NCBI GenBank assembly: GCA_018296165.2
Contig: JACKQL020000008.1
Span: 124,001 to 188,000 of the forward strand
DNA length: 64,000 bases
From: Termitomyces sp. T153
Taxonomy: Eukaryota > Basidiomycota > Agaricomycetes > Agaricales > Lyophyllaceae
Direction: 5' to 3'
In this document: one piece after another, positions 45,267 through 57,249 of the stretch
How positions within the stretch are numbered: the first letter of the stretch is position 1
Layout of the letters: every line of letters starts with the position of its first letter
Made by a program: the position numbers and the translations under genes
Notes under the pieces: model-generated
Seen by the model: the letters and a program-made list of their open reading frames with translations, nothing else
Databases searched by the model: none
Told to the model about the DNA's origin: nothing

Positions 45267-47872
45267 ATGTCATCTGCGACTATTATCAGAACAAACACTG
45301 AGGATACCCGCTCGTCTTTGGATAAGAAGGACGTCGAAGTCGAATCCTCGTCTATCGAGACTGATGACTTGGTTGACGCCGAACCAAAGCCTCTCAAACT
45401 CACTCACTGGTTCTTCCGTCGAAAAGAGTCACTCGATCTTGATTCTATTGCTACCCGTCGATCTATCTACGATGACCCAAACCTCGGCAAGCACTATTGG
45501 CCAAAGGCGGATTACGAGAACATACACCGTTTTGATACCAAGGCTCGTTGGACGTGGCGTGAAGAGAGGGTACGTCACTAACTTGGCACCGACCTGCCGG
45601 TGTTGATGCCGTTTTTAGTCACTCGTTAGAAAGATTGATTGGAAGGTCATGTTATGGGGTAAGTGGAATCCTACCATCCTAACGTACTGGCCGGTGCTAG
45701 TAAAAGCCTTATGTAGCCGCTATCAGTTTCTCCGCACTGAATCTAGATCGTAACAATCTTTCCCAAGTCAACTCGGACAACTTTCTTCCCGATTTAAGAA
45801 TGACCACAGATGGTACGTTATGCTGCCGACAAATTTAAGAAATAATCTTTGATTCACTTTGCCATTTCCATAGATTTTAATCTGGGGAATTCAATATTCC
45901 GTATAACCTTTCTTTGTGCTGAATTGCCTTCTCAACTCCTGTCGAAACGCGTTAGTAGCATTTTGCCAGAGCTTTCAATTTTTGACCAGTAGCCTGGTGT
46001 AGCTGGGACCCGATCGCTGGATTCCTATCCAAATGTGTCTCTGGGCGATCGTAACTCTCTTCCAGTTCTTTCTCACGGGACGCTCTACATTTCTTCTTGC
46101 TAGAGCTCTTCTTGGGTACGTGTCTTCTATTTGCCTGGTGATGGAGAAACCGATATGTTACCTAGCTTCCTACAGGGAGGGTACGTGGCCAGTTTCAATC
46201 GTGCCTTTGTAACATAGATTTCATGTAGACTATAGGTTCATACCTGATCTCATTCTCTACCTTTCTTGTGCGTCTTTATCCTCGTCCCTTCCTCCGGAGC
46301 TTATCGAAGCTCGACAGATTTCTACACCAAGAACGAGTTGCCCATCCGTCTCGCAATCTTTTGGATATCAATGAATGTATGCAATATTTTGGCTAGCTTC
46401 ATCGCATTTGGAGTTCTACATATGAGAGGCGTGGCGGGTAAGGCAGGCTGGAGGTACACAATCCAAAATCTATTCCTTTAAAAACAGCTCAATAACATGA
46501 TCTAGATGGCTTTTCCTTGTCGAGCACGTCCCATATTCTAATCTTTGGCTGTTTATTAACCTCAGCCGCTAGGGGTCTCATCACCTTAATCATAGGCTTC
46601 CTTACATTTTTTAAAATGCCACCTTCTCCTACCCAGACAAAGACTTGGTTTCGCCCCAAGGGTTGGTTCACCGAGAGGGAGGAGATTATTGCCGTCAATC
46701 GCGTGCTTCGAGATGACCCGACGAAGGTGCGCCCTTTTGGGCTCGCATCTGCGCGTCGTTTCTTACATTAAACCAACAGGGTGACATGCACAACCGTGAA
46801 GGTCTGACTCTCAAGCGTCTTTGGACGGCAGTCCTGGACTACGACCTGTGGCCGCTCTATTTCACGTGAGTTCAGTGCTTTTCAATAGAGACTGAATGTT
46901 GACAGAACGTGCAAGCGGTCTGATGTTTGGTATTCCTGTTTCACCACCTACCACATATCTTTCCCTTTCGCTTCGGAACCTTGGGTGAGTTCCTTTCGGT
47001 CTATTCTGACCTTTTTTCTTACCCATGACCCTCGCTCGTCTTAGCTTTAGTACCTTTCAAACCAATCTGCTCACTATCCCTTCAAGTGTAGCGGGAATGG
47101 TCACGATGTTCCTCATCACATTCCTTTCTGAGTCTGTTAATGACCGAACGTGGGTAGCAAGTGCGGAGAATATTTGGGCTCTGCCCTTCCTGATCGCGAT
47201 TTATACGCTCTCTGGTAAATTCAACCGATGGCTTTCCTTTGTACGTTCCTTTCCAGCTTTTCTTGTGCACAATGGTTCGTCTGATACCAGTGATGACTGT
47301 GTGAATAGGGACTGGTGTCTGGTTTGCTCTCCTTCCCGTAAGTCACAAGAGGACGAAGCTGGTAAAAGTCTGCTCAACCCTGTTTTCGATACCCAGATAT
47401 GTACATCCTATCCAGGTTGCATGGTGCTCTCGTAACTCCGGCGCCGTCGCTAGCAGAACAGTCAACGCTTCGCTATATAACATGTTTGTTCAAGCCTCTT
47501 CTGTTATCGCCAGCCAAGTGTACCGCGCAGACGATGCGCCGTTGTGTAAGCTCCTTCCCTTCGGAATTGTTGTTTGTCATTGTGACTTGTGTTGATTTAT
47601 TATGTATGCTACACTAGATCGCCGCGGGAATACCGTCCTTATAAGTATTACGCTATTTAATATTGTGATCTTGTATCCTTTTGTCAAGGTATACTATGTG
47701 TGGCGGAACAAGCAACGCGCCAAGATTTGGGACGCTTTGACTACTCAAGTAAGTGGATTTGCTTGTATCCCGATGGGCTGCCGCTGACGAATCTTTGCAG
47801 GAAAAAGAAGAATACCTTATGACAACGAAAGATATCGGAAACAGGCGCTTGGATTTTAGATTTGCTCACTAA
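45267..47872 (+). CDS. MFS transporter of the allantoate permease (Dal5/Tna1) family
   Basis: A plasma-membrane major facilitator, probably for anionic small nutrients; the substrate is not predictable. Exons: 45267-45569, 45619-45658, 45717-45812, 45874-45950, 46003-46115, 46166-46180, 46236-46267, 46318-46453, 46506-46523, 46573-46726, 46780-46865, 46916-46984 and 47045-47214, then an unresolved junction region, 47397-47545, 47618-47748 and 47801-47872. Family hallmarks: [77 protein letters not shown] and the C-terminal [15 protein letters not shown]. Exon 6 is 15 nt and exon 9 is 18 nt, and intron 46524-46572 begins with GC. The N-terminal ~95 residues are hydrophilic and Ser/Asp-rich. One junction near 47310-47397 does not close in frame, so the total length (about 550 aa) is approximate. 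Confidence 0.85.
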
Positions 47873-48782
47873 TGAGTATGTGAGGGAATGCTTGCGATAT
47901 GAATGCAACAACACAACTGCATGGAGGGATGGAGCTTTTTCTATGTGCCCATTTTGGGAATTCCTACCTTCGATCATGTATCTTCTGATGAACCATTGCG
48001 AATATCATAGTATTGGACTCCTCACTAGGGAAAACTAGGTTGATGGGAAGCATCAGAACAACCAATTTATGATGAATCATCAGAATCACTCTAGAATCAA
48101 GATCATAGTCACAAAACATTCTTTTAGCGAGCGAAGACGTCCGAGCTTTTCGAATTCGTTGAACGTTGTCAGGCCTAAACGTGCACATACAAACAGTAAA
48201 CTTCTAAGACTTGATCCTCTGAGCTATTGCCCTCATGGTCACACTTTGGAGTGTCATAGAGTATGGAAGGAAGGTTTCTTAGAATATTAGTCCTCAAACG
48301 GCATTTCTTGTCGAGGTGTTATCTTAGACCCTAACCCTAAGCCAGGATCTAGAGAATCCATGAGTCGAGGCGAGCAAAGCAGACAGTCCGATGCAGCATT
48401 ACTGAAAAGAAACCCTTCAACTGATTCAAGAGAACAAACGGAAGCTTCAACAGGCTAAGATGTGTGGTCCGAGGCATGCGATCATGGGGAACTAACAAGG
48501 GATAAAGGCTCTTGGGACAATTCGAAATTTCTAGACATCTACTATACCTCGCATCGATAAGAGCATTAGCCAATGCTGTCTCCAGAACAAGGGCACGGGG
48601 GCAAAACAATCATCGAACGAAAAAAAAACACAGCGATGATGATAAGGTGGTGGTCAATGCGTCGTGTCAGCGGACTTTCAATGAACAAGGGCACACGCTA
48701 AATGCGGTCAACAAACTCAGGTTCAAGTCGCGTGTACTTAAATCCCATCTTTTTTCCTTTCTCTCATCTCCTCCCCTTAACA
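47873..48782. other. Intergenic spacer, no gene seen
   Basis: About 900 bp. Two telomere-like CCCTAA units occur at 48329-48340, too short to mean anything by themselves. Short minus-strand frames (47964-48188, 48349-48609) show no motif. Confidence 0.45.
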
Positions 48783-50326
48783 ATGGCTGAGAAACCTTCA
48801 GGATATCGATTGGAGTATGCCTCTTCCGCTCGGGCAAAGTGTAAAGGCATGTAAATCTCTTTACTCCAATCTTGTGGAATCAAGGTTGCCTCGTCGTGGG
48901 CATCAGCGCTACGATCGCTAACATCTGAATTCACAGGTCCTAAACCTTGTTCAGGTTCGTCCACTATATTCACTATTGATTTTTTTATTTTCGATGGCCA
49001 CGGTTCTTTTATTTTAGGTACATCGATCGCCAAAGGCGAACTCCGTGTCGGTAGCATCGTAGACTTTCGTGGAAACACAAGCTTGTAAGTGTATGATGTC
49101 ATACTTTTTTCATAACATATCTGATCTTTTTTCAATTTTTGCCATTGATTTTGAAGTGCATGGAGACATTGGGGATGTACGACCTCGAAGATCTTGGAGA
49201 ACATGAAGAAATCATTTTCATCGAGTTCTGAGCTCGATGGTTACGACGACCTCAAGCCCGAGGATAAGGCAAAAGTTGACGCAGCTTGGGAGGCTGGCCA
49301 TGTGGCGGAAGAAGACATTCCAGAGTCCGCAAAGAAACCTGCAGGAGAAGAGGGTGAGGATGAGGAAGGGAAGCCCAAGAAAAAGGCCGGTGCAAAGAGA
49401 GCAAAGAAAGATGCCGATGAAGGCGGTGAGGATCCAACAGAAAAACCTAAGAAGGAGCGCACAAAGAGGTTGAAGGCAAGCTTCACAGTCTATTCTGAGC
49501 TGTGTATTATGCACCATCACTCACCTTATCTTGTATTGATAGAAAGCTGATGCCGATGATGACGCTGATGAAGAGAAGCCAAAGAAGGCGCCTGCCGCCA
49601 AGAAACCTCGTGCAAAGGTATCCATATCTCCCAGGGAAAAATAATCTCATCAAACGCGCCTTGTATTTCCCAGAAAACGGATGCTGAGACTATCGAAGAT
49701 GGTGCTGAACAATCAGCTTCTAAGAAGAAAGCCGAAAAAAAGGCTTCCCAAACGAAGGAAAAGGCGGTCCCTAAGAAACGTACATCGAAAAAAAAGGTCA
49801 GCTTTTTGTTGGCTATCATTTTATTGTGATTGGCTAATGCATACTCTAGGATGAAGACGATGAAGATGGTGAAGACCTTTCGGCAGCCATCGACGCCATA
49901 CCACGTCAAGATGATGATGACGATGACGACGACACCAAACCTAAGAAAAAAGCGCCAGTCAAGAAGCCCGCAGATAAGAAAGAAAAGGCTAAGCGAGAGT
50001 CGAAGAAGTCAGCCTCGAGCAAGGTTTGTCGTGTTTCGTATAAGACCAAACAGCTGCTGATAGAGATCATACAGGAAGAAGATAGAGATGAAGAAATGGT
50101 TGATGCGAACGACGAGCGTGAGGCAGATGGTGAAGAAAGTGCGAAGAAGCGCAAGGTAACTTTTCTCCTTTTTCTTCTCGTTCATACTGGCTAAATTACA
50201 TATTCTTTTTAGCGCCCTGCATCGAAGGCAAGCGCGTCCAGACCTGTCTCAAAGAAGGCCAAGCCTGCTTCCAAGGCCCAGAAAAGCAAAGAAGTTGTTG
50301 AGCAAAGTGGTGACGAATTTGAGTAA
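48783..50326 (+). CDS. PARP-type zinc-finger protein with acidic/basic tail
   Basis: The predicted protein is 344 aa. Nine exons: 48783-48846, 48937-48954, 49018-49084, 49157-49475, 49543-49617, 49674-49796, 49850-50023, 50075-50155 and 50213-50326 (1035 nt, in frame). The N-terminus (residues 8-75) is a PARP-type zinc finger: YRLEYASSARAKCKGPKPC, IAKGELRVGS, then AWRHWGC. There is no ADP-ribosyl transferase domain, as in the fission yeast Hpz1-type proteins. The remainder is low complexity, alternating Asp/Glu runs with Lys-rich KKxPAAKK patches, suggesting a nuclear DNA- or chromatin-binding protein. Introns 1 (48847-48936) and 4 (49476-49542) both start with GC; frame closure supports them over any nearby GT. 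Confidence 0.87.
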
Positions 50327-50717
50327 AGGCGTTCTCTTTTTACGTTAAAACTTGTTTCTCCTTGGTTTTATGTCGAGGTTTACATTTTTACTTTCGTGCT
50401 TGCGTCGAAACGTTGTGTACTATATCTGACCTTTTGTTGCTTTTGGCCTCTTGCTCTTGTACTATTGAGTTTACTTCTATACCATTCGTATGTTGTCCGT
50501 TATTTTACCAGTAGTATATAGGTATATACATCACCTAGGTATTCATGGGGTTTTTAGACAAGACAAGAACAATCAGTTTAGCCAGATTAAATCTGTAAAA
50601 TATATTACGCCACACTTCACATACCAAAAACAGAATTCGACTTCACTTCTGCACCATACTACTATATCGCGGATTACTGACAGCTTGAATTTGATACTGG
50701 AAACCGACATGGCGGAG
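50327..50717. other. Right edge of the gene island
   Basis: The 3' flank of the zinc-finger gene. The last CpGs before the right repeat block are at about 50.62-50.71 kb; after that CpG is almost absent. Confidence 0.5.
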
Positions 50718-51507
50718 CTATGTACTTACTAGTGATTGTATTATAATGGTTTTTGAAGTGTGGGTTTGCCGGCTACAATAATGCTGGGTTTGCCAACTGG
50801 GTCTGTGTGGCCTAACATGCCAGATTGTCAACTGGAGAAAATACCACCATATCACCAGTGGTGACCCAACATGCTTTTGTTTTCTCTGATGTTCTCCTTT
50901 CTTGCAAGCCACCTTACCTGACACTGCAGCAGCAGCCCTTTTTTCATGGTTTGCACGAGTGCCATACTCAGCAGCAACCCTGTCCTTATTCTTGCTGACA
51001 TAAACATTCCACCAGAAGATATCACTGTATCCATGTTCTTTCTGATGATCTCTCCAGGACTTCAGAAAGTGTAAAAGCTCTGACTGACCAAGATTGTGGG
51101 GATCCTTGAATTCCAGTGATAAAGAAAGATCTCTTGAATTGATGAATTCTGAACAATTCAACTGCACAGCATTGTATGGAGCAGATTTTTAATGGAAGCC
51201 TGAGGCAATTTCTGAGGATTTATGAGTGAGAAAGATCCAAAGAACCAGGACAACATATTTACAATAATGGCTGTTCAAGTAGTATCAGAGAAGCATTTCC
51301 AATTCTGGGTTTGGACCATGTTGCCTGTAGAGGTGGTAGTATTGGGAAACCATCACTATCTTGCTCAAGAGCAAGATTGGGATGGGTAAGGACAAAAGGA
51401 GTAATGTCCTGTTGCAAGGTGTTATTTGTTGCTGTATGTATGCCAAGGAGAGTGGACATGTAATCCACTATCTTCTGTTTGAAGTCACCTACAAGGTCAG
51501 GAAACAT
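50718..51507 (-). pseudogene. Unrecognised repeat-associated ORFs
   Basis: Two minus-strand segments, 50718-51167 (149 residues) and 51259-51507 (82 residues), lie in CpG-poor sequence immediately beside the island. The first is rich in Lys/Arg/His in the middle and Trp at its end. Neither shows a domain I recognise. Because both share strand and composition they may be pieces of one decayed gene or element. Confidence 0.3.
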
Positions 51508-52325
51508 ATTTCCAAATGAATACAGTTAGTCCATGTCAAGTGGGACATATTGTCATGTCTAAAGGTATAATGTTGTTAGAAAAGATTCAAATCTGGGATA
51601 ACATGATCACCTACACCCCAAGAGTCATGCCTTCTTCTGCAATTTAACTTACAACAGTCCAGCTCAACATGCCCATTTCAAACCAAAGGATGTCTGCATT
51701 ATCAACCATTTCAAACCATATTTGTCTGCCTTTCTCAAAAAACATCAGAACAGATTATGGAATGAATAGTGGATACCAGAGGCTGGAGCAGATAGGAGAC
51801 CAATGATGATGTTCATTGCTGCCTAGCTGCTGTGCAGAGGACACAAGAACTAGCAGTTTCACAAGTAGAGTATGAATGGACCATAGAAAATGAGGGCACT
51901 GTCATGACCCCCATCTCAACCCCACCCAAACCCTGACCTACCCTACCCTCCCCTGACTTACCTTTCCCAAAATCCCTGACCCTGCCATCACTTCCACTGT
52001 CAGCCCTGCCATCCCATCATTTCTGCCATTGGCCCTGCCATCAGTCCATCAAGACCACATCAAGACCTTTCCTCATTAAGCCAGAACCTCCATGTTCCTT
52101 CTGAGGAACTCCTGCACTCACTCCATGTCTGCCCAAGACCTCTGGCAGTGCTGCAACATGCCTTGTCTTGGCAGTGGCACTCCACTCTGGGTCTCAAAAC
52201 ATGTTATAGACCTAGGACTATATCCATAATCCATTCTCAGCTCTGAGACCTCCTGAAAACACTCCTACAAATACCATCTCACCATGGTTAGTAGACTAGT
52301 CTAGAGAGCCTATAGCCATGCATAA
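51508..52325. other. CpG-poor stretch without recognisable gene
   Basis: Contains a C-rich segment (51900-52080) with repeated CCCTGCCATC-like words and starting TGTCATGACC at 51909, which may be the true left end of the repeat ending at 52709. No coding sequence supported. Confidence 0.4.
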
Positions 52326-52709
52326 TTTCCCAGCATTCTCTGTTTCCTGGCACTTATCTGTTTCCTGGCCTTATTTGTTTCCCAGCATTATCCCTAATTA
52401 CTCCCATAACTCCAAGCTATAATCTAAATACTTATCCCAACTCTTAGCTCAATTCCAGCTCAACTCCAGCTCAACTCCTAAGTCCTATGAACTCTGTATA
52501 GTAATCTTGCCAACCCCAGACTCCAGAGTATCTATCCAACTCCCAATCAATTCTGAAGTTCTAATAGAACCACTTCAAGCTTCCAGATTGTCTGTTCAAC
52601 CCCCCATCTAACTCTGATACTCTGTAAGTCCCTTAGCCATTGTAGTTCTCCAACTAGTGGGTTTCTTGCTCTACAGTGAGAGAGCCCTCCAGGTCATCTG
52701 GACCTAACA
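52326..52709. repeat. Dispersed repeat copy 2, LTR-like
   Basis: Direct-orientation match to about 3420-3815, ending in the same GGACCTAACA. The left limit of the homology is about 52326. No target duplication was found. Probably an LTR or LTR fragment of an otherwise unseen family. Confidence 0.5.
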
Positions 52710-53038
52710 TAATATCAAGACTCCCCTTGCTTCATCAGAACACTTGATGTCTAACTACACATATGCACTTTGTACACATATGCATGAAACTATTGGCTGA
52801 CAACCACAATTCCTGTCAATCTGTATGGCTGCCCCCTTCCCCTCAACTACTACTACCCCACTCCTGCAACCCCCAATCAACAATGCCACCCAGACTCTGA
52901 TGACTTTGCAACCACCCCAAGTAACTAATGGCTGATGGACTGACATAGATCCATGCTAGGCCCATCCATTAGTCAAGGGCCCACCCCTGGCTGGTACTCA
53001 ATGGCCCCTCCCCACATATCAGGCTCAAACCAGTGGAT

Positions 53039-53629
53039 CTATACAGGAGAGCAACCTGCAGCTCCATGAACTGCCCCATTGTATGTGAGTACCAGCCCAT
53101 TTGCATAGATTATTGGACTGGTGTCTTTGACTTTAAAGTATTTGTTCAGTTCCATGATTATCCAATTGTATAATGGAGTCAAGTTTATAGCATTGAAACC
53201 ATTGTCAACATGGACACATATTATGATGAAGAGTTCATTACCATTTTCCAGCATGGGTATTGATGTATGGGGCAGGGATGTGAAATGGTCAAAGAACACT
53301 CTGTGATTCATATTGCACCTAACAAGACCTAAAGACTCTAGCTTTTTGTGCAGCATTGCATACCACCCATGAGATGCCTGTTTTAAACCATAGAGAACTC
53401 AAAGGGCACAATTAACTTTTTCAGGAGTGGAATTGGGAAACCTGGAAATTTGTTTCAAGTATATCTTGTGTGTTAGTGGTGCATTCAGAAATGCAGTTAT
53501 AACATCAAAACAAAAGAGTTTGAGATCATGAAGTGCCACATATGCTGGAGTGATTTGGATACTAGTCATCTTGGCCATAGAAGCATATGTGGATCCATAA
53601 TCTTCAGGTTGTTGACTAAAACCTTGCAC
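53039..53629 (-). pseudogene. Element E Copia reverse transcriptase
   Basis: Two segments. The N-terminal one (53399-53629) has the Copia pattern GFSQ...DYGSTYAS..K, with a D-V-x-TAFLNA motif (FCFDVITAFLNAPL). The C-terminal one (53039-53356) carries the catalytic region as VHVDNGF where active Copia RTs have YVDD, so one catalytic Asp is lost. The frame is broken between them. Confidence 0.8.
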
Positions 53630-54212
53630 AACTAGATGTGCTTTTGCCTTCTCTGGGATTGTTGAACCATCTGGATTGTATTTGTGTGCATATACCCATC
53701 ATACTCCAACTGCTTTTTTACCTGGAGGAAGATCCATCAGAATAAATACTTTTTGAGCTTTGAGACTTTTGATTTCCTATTTCACTATGGTGAATTGCCT
53801 TGTATTACTTTTCTGGAGCTTTGGTGGGATCATATTTTCAAGGAGTGCAGAAACAAAGAGGGCCAGGTCCATGAGCAACATAGGCTTTATAATCTGATAA
53901 TTCAGGTATTTTGAGTGATGTCAAGTCATCAATAGAATCAGGGAAATTGGCAGATGAAAAATTTACTCAGAGACATGTAAGCCTTTCATTACAATGTGCT
54001 ATTTCTTCAACAAATGTTTGTCCTACAGGAGTATGTCTGATTGTCTGCTTTAGTTGAGATTGAGTCAATTCTGTAAGTTGATGAGATTCAGTATTTTGTT
54101 GATGAGATGATTGTTGATCAGATTGAGGTATTGTGGAATTTGGTATAGACAATGCTGATTGAGGTTGGACTGGGAATGAAGGTTCAGGGTCAATGCTTAA
54201 TGAGGTTGAATC

Positions 54213-54491
54213 TCAATCAGGAGATTGAGATCTTATGGGAGTAGATTGATGTTTAAGGCAGCCACAGATATTCTTGTTGAATACAACATCTCTAGAGAAG
54301 AAACAGTGTCTGTTGAAGTCTAACATGCCAACCAATTTGATTTTGATTGTAACCAACAAACATTGCTTTGGTACAATGTGTTTCTCCTTTCTGCCAAGTT
54401 TCCTTAGGATGCAGAATGAAGCATTGGCAACCCAGACCCAAAGATGTGATAAGTCAGGTTTGGAATTTTCCATTACTTCAAATGGCATCAT
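54213..54491 (-). pseudogene. Element E integrase C-terminal region
   Basis: Typical end of Copia integrase: MPFEVMENSKPDLSHLWVW, then the conserved HCFFSRDVVFNKN. Arg/Gly positions of the family are changed. The integrase core upstream (54.5-55.2 kb) is too decayed to follow. Confidence 0.75.
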
Positions 54492-55264
54492 GAGAGGTGG
54501 TAGAGTTGATGTTGGTAGTCAATTCTGTAGATATTGGGACATAAGGATCACATAGCTAAAACATGACATGAGGAGACTAGATTCTGCCATCAGGGCCTGG
54601 GCTGTATATTCCATTGTCCAGATATACCTTCTGTCTTTCCATCTTGTTGGTGAGCATAAGATGCTGTTGGTTGAATTATGATATGTTGCTCATTAAGGAA
54701 ATCTCAAAGTGCTCCCTGAACAAACTCCTTTGCTCCATCACAATGCTACTCAAACCTTGTTTCCAAATTTCAGTTCCCTTTGAGCTGTTGTTGTCATGAA
54801 GTGATCACATGCTTGGTCATGCATTGTGAGTAATGAAGTACTCCCCAGGTTAGAGAAGCTGTCAAGGCTGAAATGAAAATGATGTGAATGACCATTTGCT
54901 AATTGTACAGGGAAAGGTCCACAAGAATCTGTGTGTAGTAATTTACAAATGTTATTTGCATGATGACTGAGATTGTCAAAATGCCAAGCTGATTGCTTCT
55001 TATGAATACAGAGAATTCAGGATCATCTTCTATGCAACCAACATAATCAACCCCAGATACATGGTTTCTTAGTAAGAACTGCTTGAGTTATATCTTGACT
55101 CAGATGGCCAGACCTGCAATGCCAGAAACTAGTGGTAATCAAGACTTCTGGATGTTGGATGTGATTTGAGAGCAGGAAAAGCTGTAGATTCTTCAGGAGT
55201 CAGAAGGATGAAGTCACAGAATAAAAATGGCAGTCTATTGTGAATTGTTTCCAGCTGCCAATAA

Positions 55265-55528
55265 TTAGATTGGAACATCAAGTGCATAAAGGCAATCCAG
55301 TATTTTCAGTATGACCTTCCCCATCCACATGAGCCTGAAAATGAACTTTTCCCTAGCCAGAGTAGTTAATGTCCCACAATTGGCTGTTCCTACAGGCATT
55401 GCAATGCCAGGGTTATACATCCAAAAATATTTTTGGGCTTCCATGAGATGTGTTGTACAGCCAGAGTCAAGGATGGAGTTGAATTTCAATGATATGTTAG
55501 CCACTAGAGCAATATCTGATAAGCTCAA
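55265..55528 (-). pseudogene. Element E protease
   Basis: Contains ILDSGCTTHLM, the active-site DSG(C/A) motif of Copia proteases, with downstream VGTANCGTLTTLAREK similar to the family. Active-site Asp intact; the surrounding frame is short. Confidence 0.75.
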
Positions 55529-56287
55529 GAAAGCTTAATATGTAGGTAGTTATGACTTATCAGGCTCTGAGGAATAAGCAGACATAATGATATCATTCTC
55601 CTTAACAATAGTGAGCATTATATGTGATTTATCATCAGGTATAAACAAGGGTGGAGCAGGGATGGGTTCAGCAATAGGTTCTTGCATAGCAATATTAGCT
55701 TTAGGTCTAGGGATTCATATCTCTTGCATTATCAGCATTGGATCCACAATGAGCAGTCTGATCATGTGAAGAGCCAGAATTAGAGGTCAAAGAATTGTTT
55801 GGGAATAATTGAGACAATGTATTTTGATTGGGCAGTTTATTTGTTTGATGCTGGTTCAAAGTATGACAACAATGGACTTTAGCATCAATATCAGTTATAT
55901 GATCTGCAAGTACATTGAAAGTGAAAGTCCCCTGAGGTCCAACTTCCTAGGATTGGTAAGGGTTTCACAAATCAGAGCATAAGCTTCTAGTCAAGGAATA
56001 CCATCCACAAATCCTTGAATCTTGTCATAAGGAGAGAAGTCCCATTTGGTCCAATCTAGTTGATCCATTACCATATGCCATGTTTGGACACATGTAGAAA
56101 TAGCAGTCAGAAGGCATTGAAGGATGACTCACAGAGTCTTTAAGTTTGTTAGCAGTTGTGACACTTTCAATACTATAGCAGTGATGTAGATAGGCCAGGA
56201 TATCATGAGTAGTGTGAGTAGGAAAGTTGTGTGGACCACTCTAAGCAGGAGGCAGACCTCTCAGAATCTCCATCAATAAGTTACCCA

Positions 56288-56850
56288 TCAAGATGTGAGA
56301 ACAGATGCTATCATTGTGCTGAAAAGTCTGATATTCACATTCCTTGGCCAAGGTATTGTGAGGGATATGGCAGAGGGACAACAATGATGCAAGTTGCATT
56401 GAAAGGTGTACCCAGAGGAGGTAGGGAGCATATATATATGTCCAACAAGACCCAGATGCTCAATGAGTGTCATTACATGAGTGTACCATGGATCCCAGTC
56501 CAATGACCCAGTAAGACAAGAAATAGAAGAAAGGGGAGGAAGTTTGGTACTATCAGAAGAAACGCAGGGAATAACAGGTTGGGGAGGTGGATAAAAATGC
56601 AATGGTTGAACATTATAATTTGGAAGCTGAGGAGAATTTGGTACAACAGGAGGTTGAGGTACAAACTGTGGTGCATTTGGAAGATTAAAATTCTGAGTGG
56701 GAGGTACATGAGCTTGGACAGGCAAATGCAGTAAATTCTGAGGTGGGACCACCAGTTGCAGCCCAGGAAAATGATTGTATGGAAAAGGGGGGTTAGCACC
56801 ACAAGTGGAGTTGGTTGAGCTAAAGGTGCATAAGGTAGATGAAAGATCAT
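56288..56850 (-). pseudogene. Element E gag, interrupted at 56850 by element C
   Basis: A Pro/Gln/Asn-rich N-terminal part (NAPQFVPQPPVVPNSPQLPNY) is followed by LPPLSSISCLTGSLDWDPWYTHV, the usual start of the Copia capsid region. The N-terminal direction runs into the LTR of element C at 56851 and resumes at 62867, where similar low-complexity sequence continues. Confidence 0.7.
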
Positions 56851-57199
56851 TGTAAGGACAACCTCCAGGGCAGCAGATCAGAGTCACACAGCTAGCAGAG
56901 GGGAATCTGAAGTATATTAGCAGAGTAGATGATGATACAAATCAGTAACTAATCACCTAGCAGAGGGGAATCTGAAGAGAACAAGTCTAAGGATCCCTGC
57001 TGCTTGGCATGGCACATCAGTGGGTGGCAGAGGCATGGGAACTACTGTACAGGTGACCAGAGTTACTCCTAACCCTAGGGCAATAGTTGCTGAGGTAATA
57101 CAGAGAACTCTGGGTTCTGGAAAGAGCCCCAGAGACATCGAACAAGCTGTGGAGGTGCTGGAACCAGTCATGGAGGTTGGAAATAGAAGTCCCCTGACA
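56851..57199 (-). repeat. 3' LTR of element C
   Basis: 349 bp, TGTAAGGACAACC to GTCCCCTGACA in window orientation; contains AGAACAAGTCT at 56978-56988 and two copies of CTAGCAGAGGGGAATCTGAAG. It differs from the 5' LTR by scattered, mostly transition, changes and a roughly 15-20 bp length difference near the right end. Confidence 0.95.
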
Positions 57200-57249
57200 T
57201 CACCCCCCCTCTAGCATGTGGCATCTCAACGTGTGGGGTAGAAGAAGTC

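Noticed and set aside
48329..48340. Telomere-like CCCTAACCCTAA
   Set aside because: Only two units; too short for an interstitial telomere claim.
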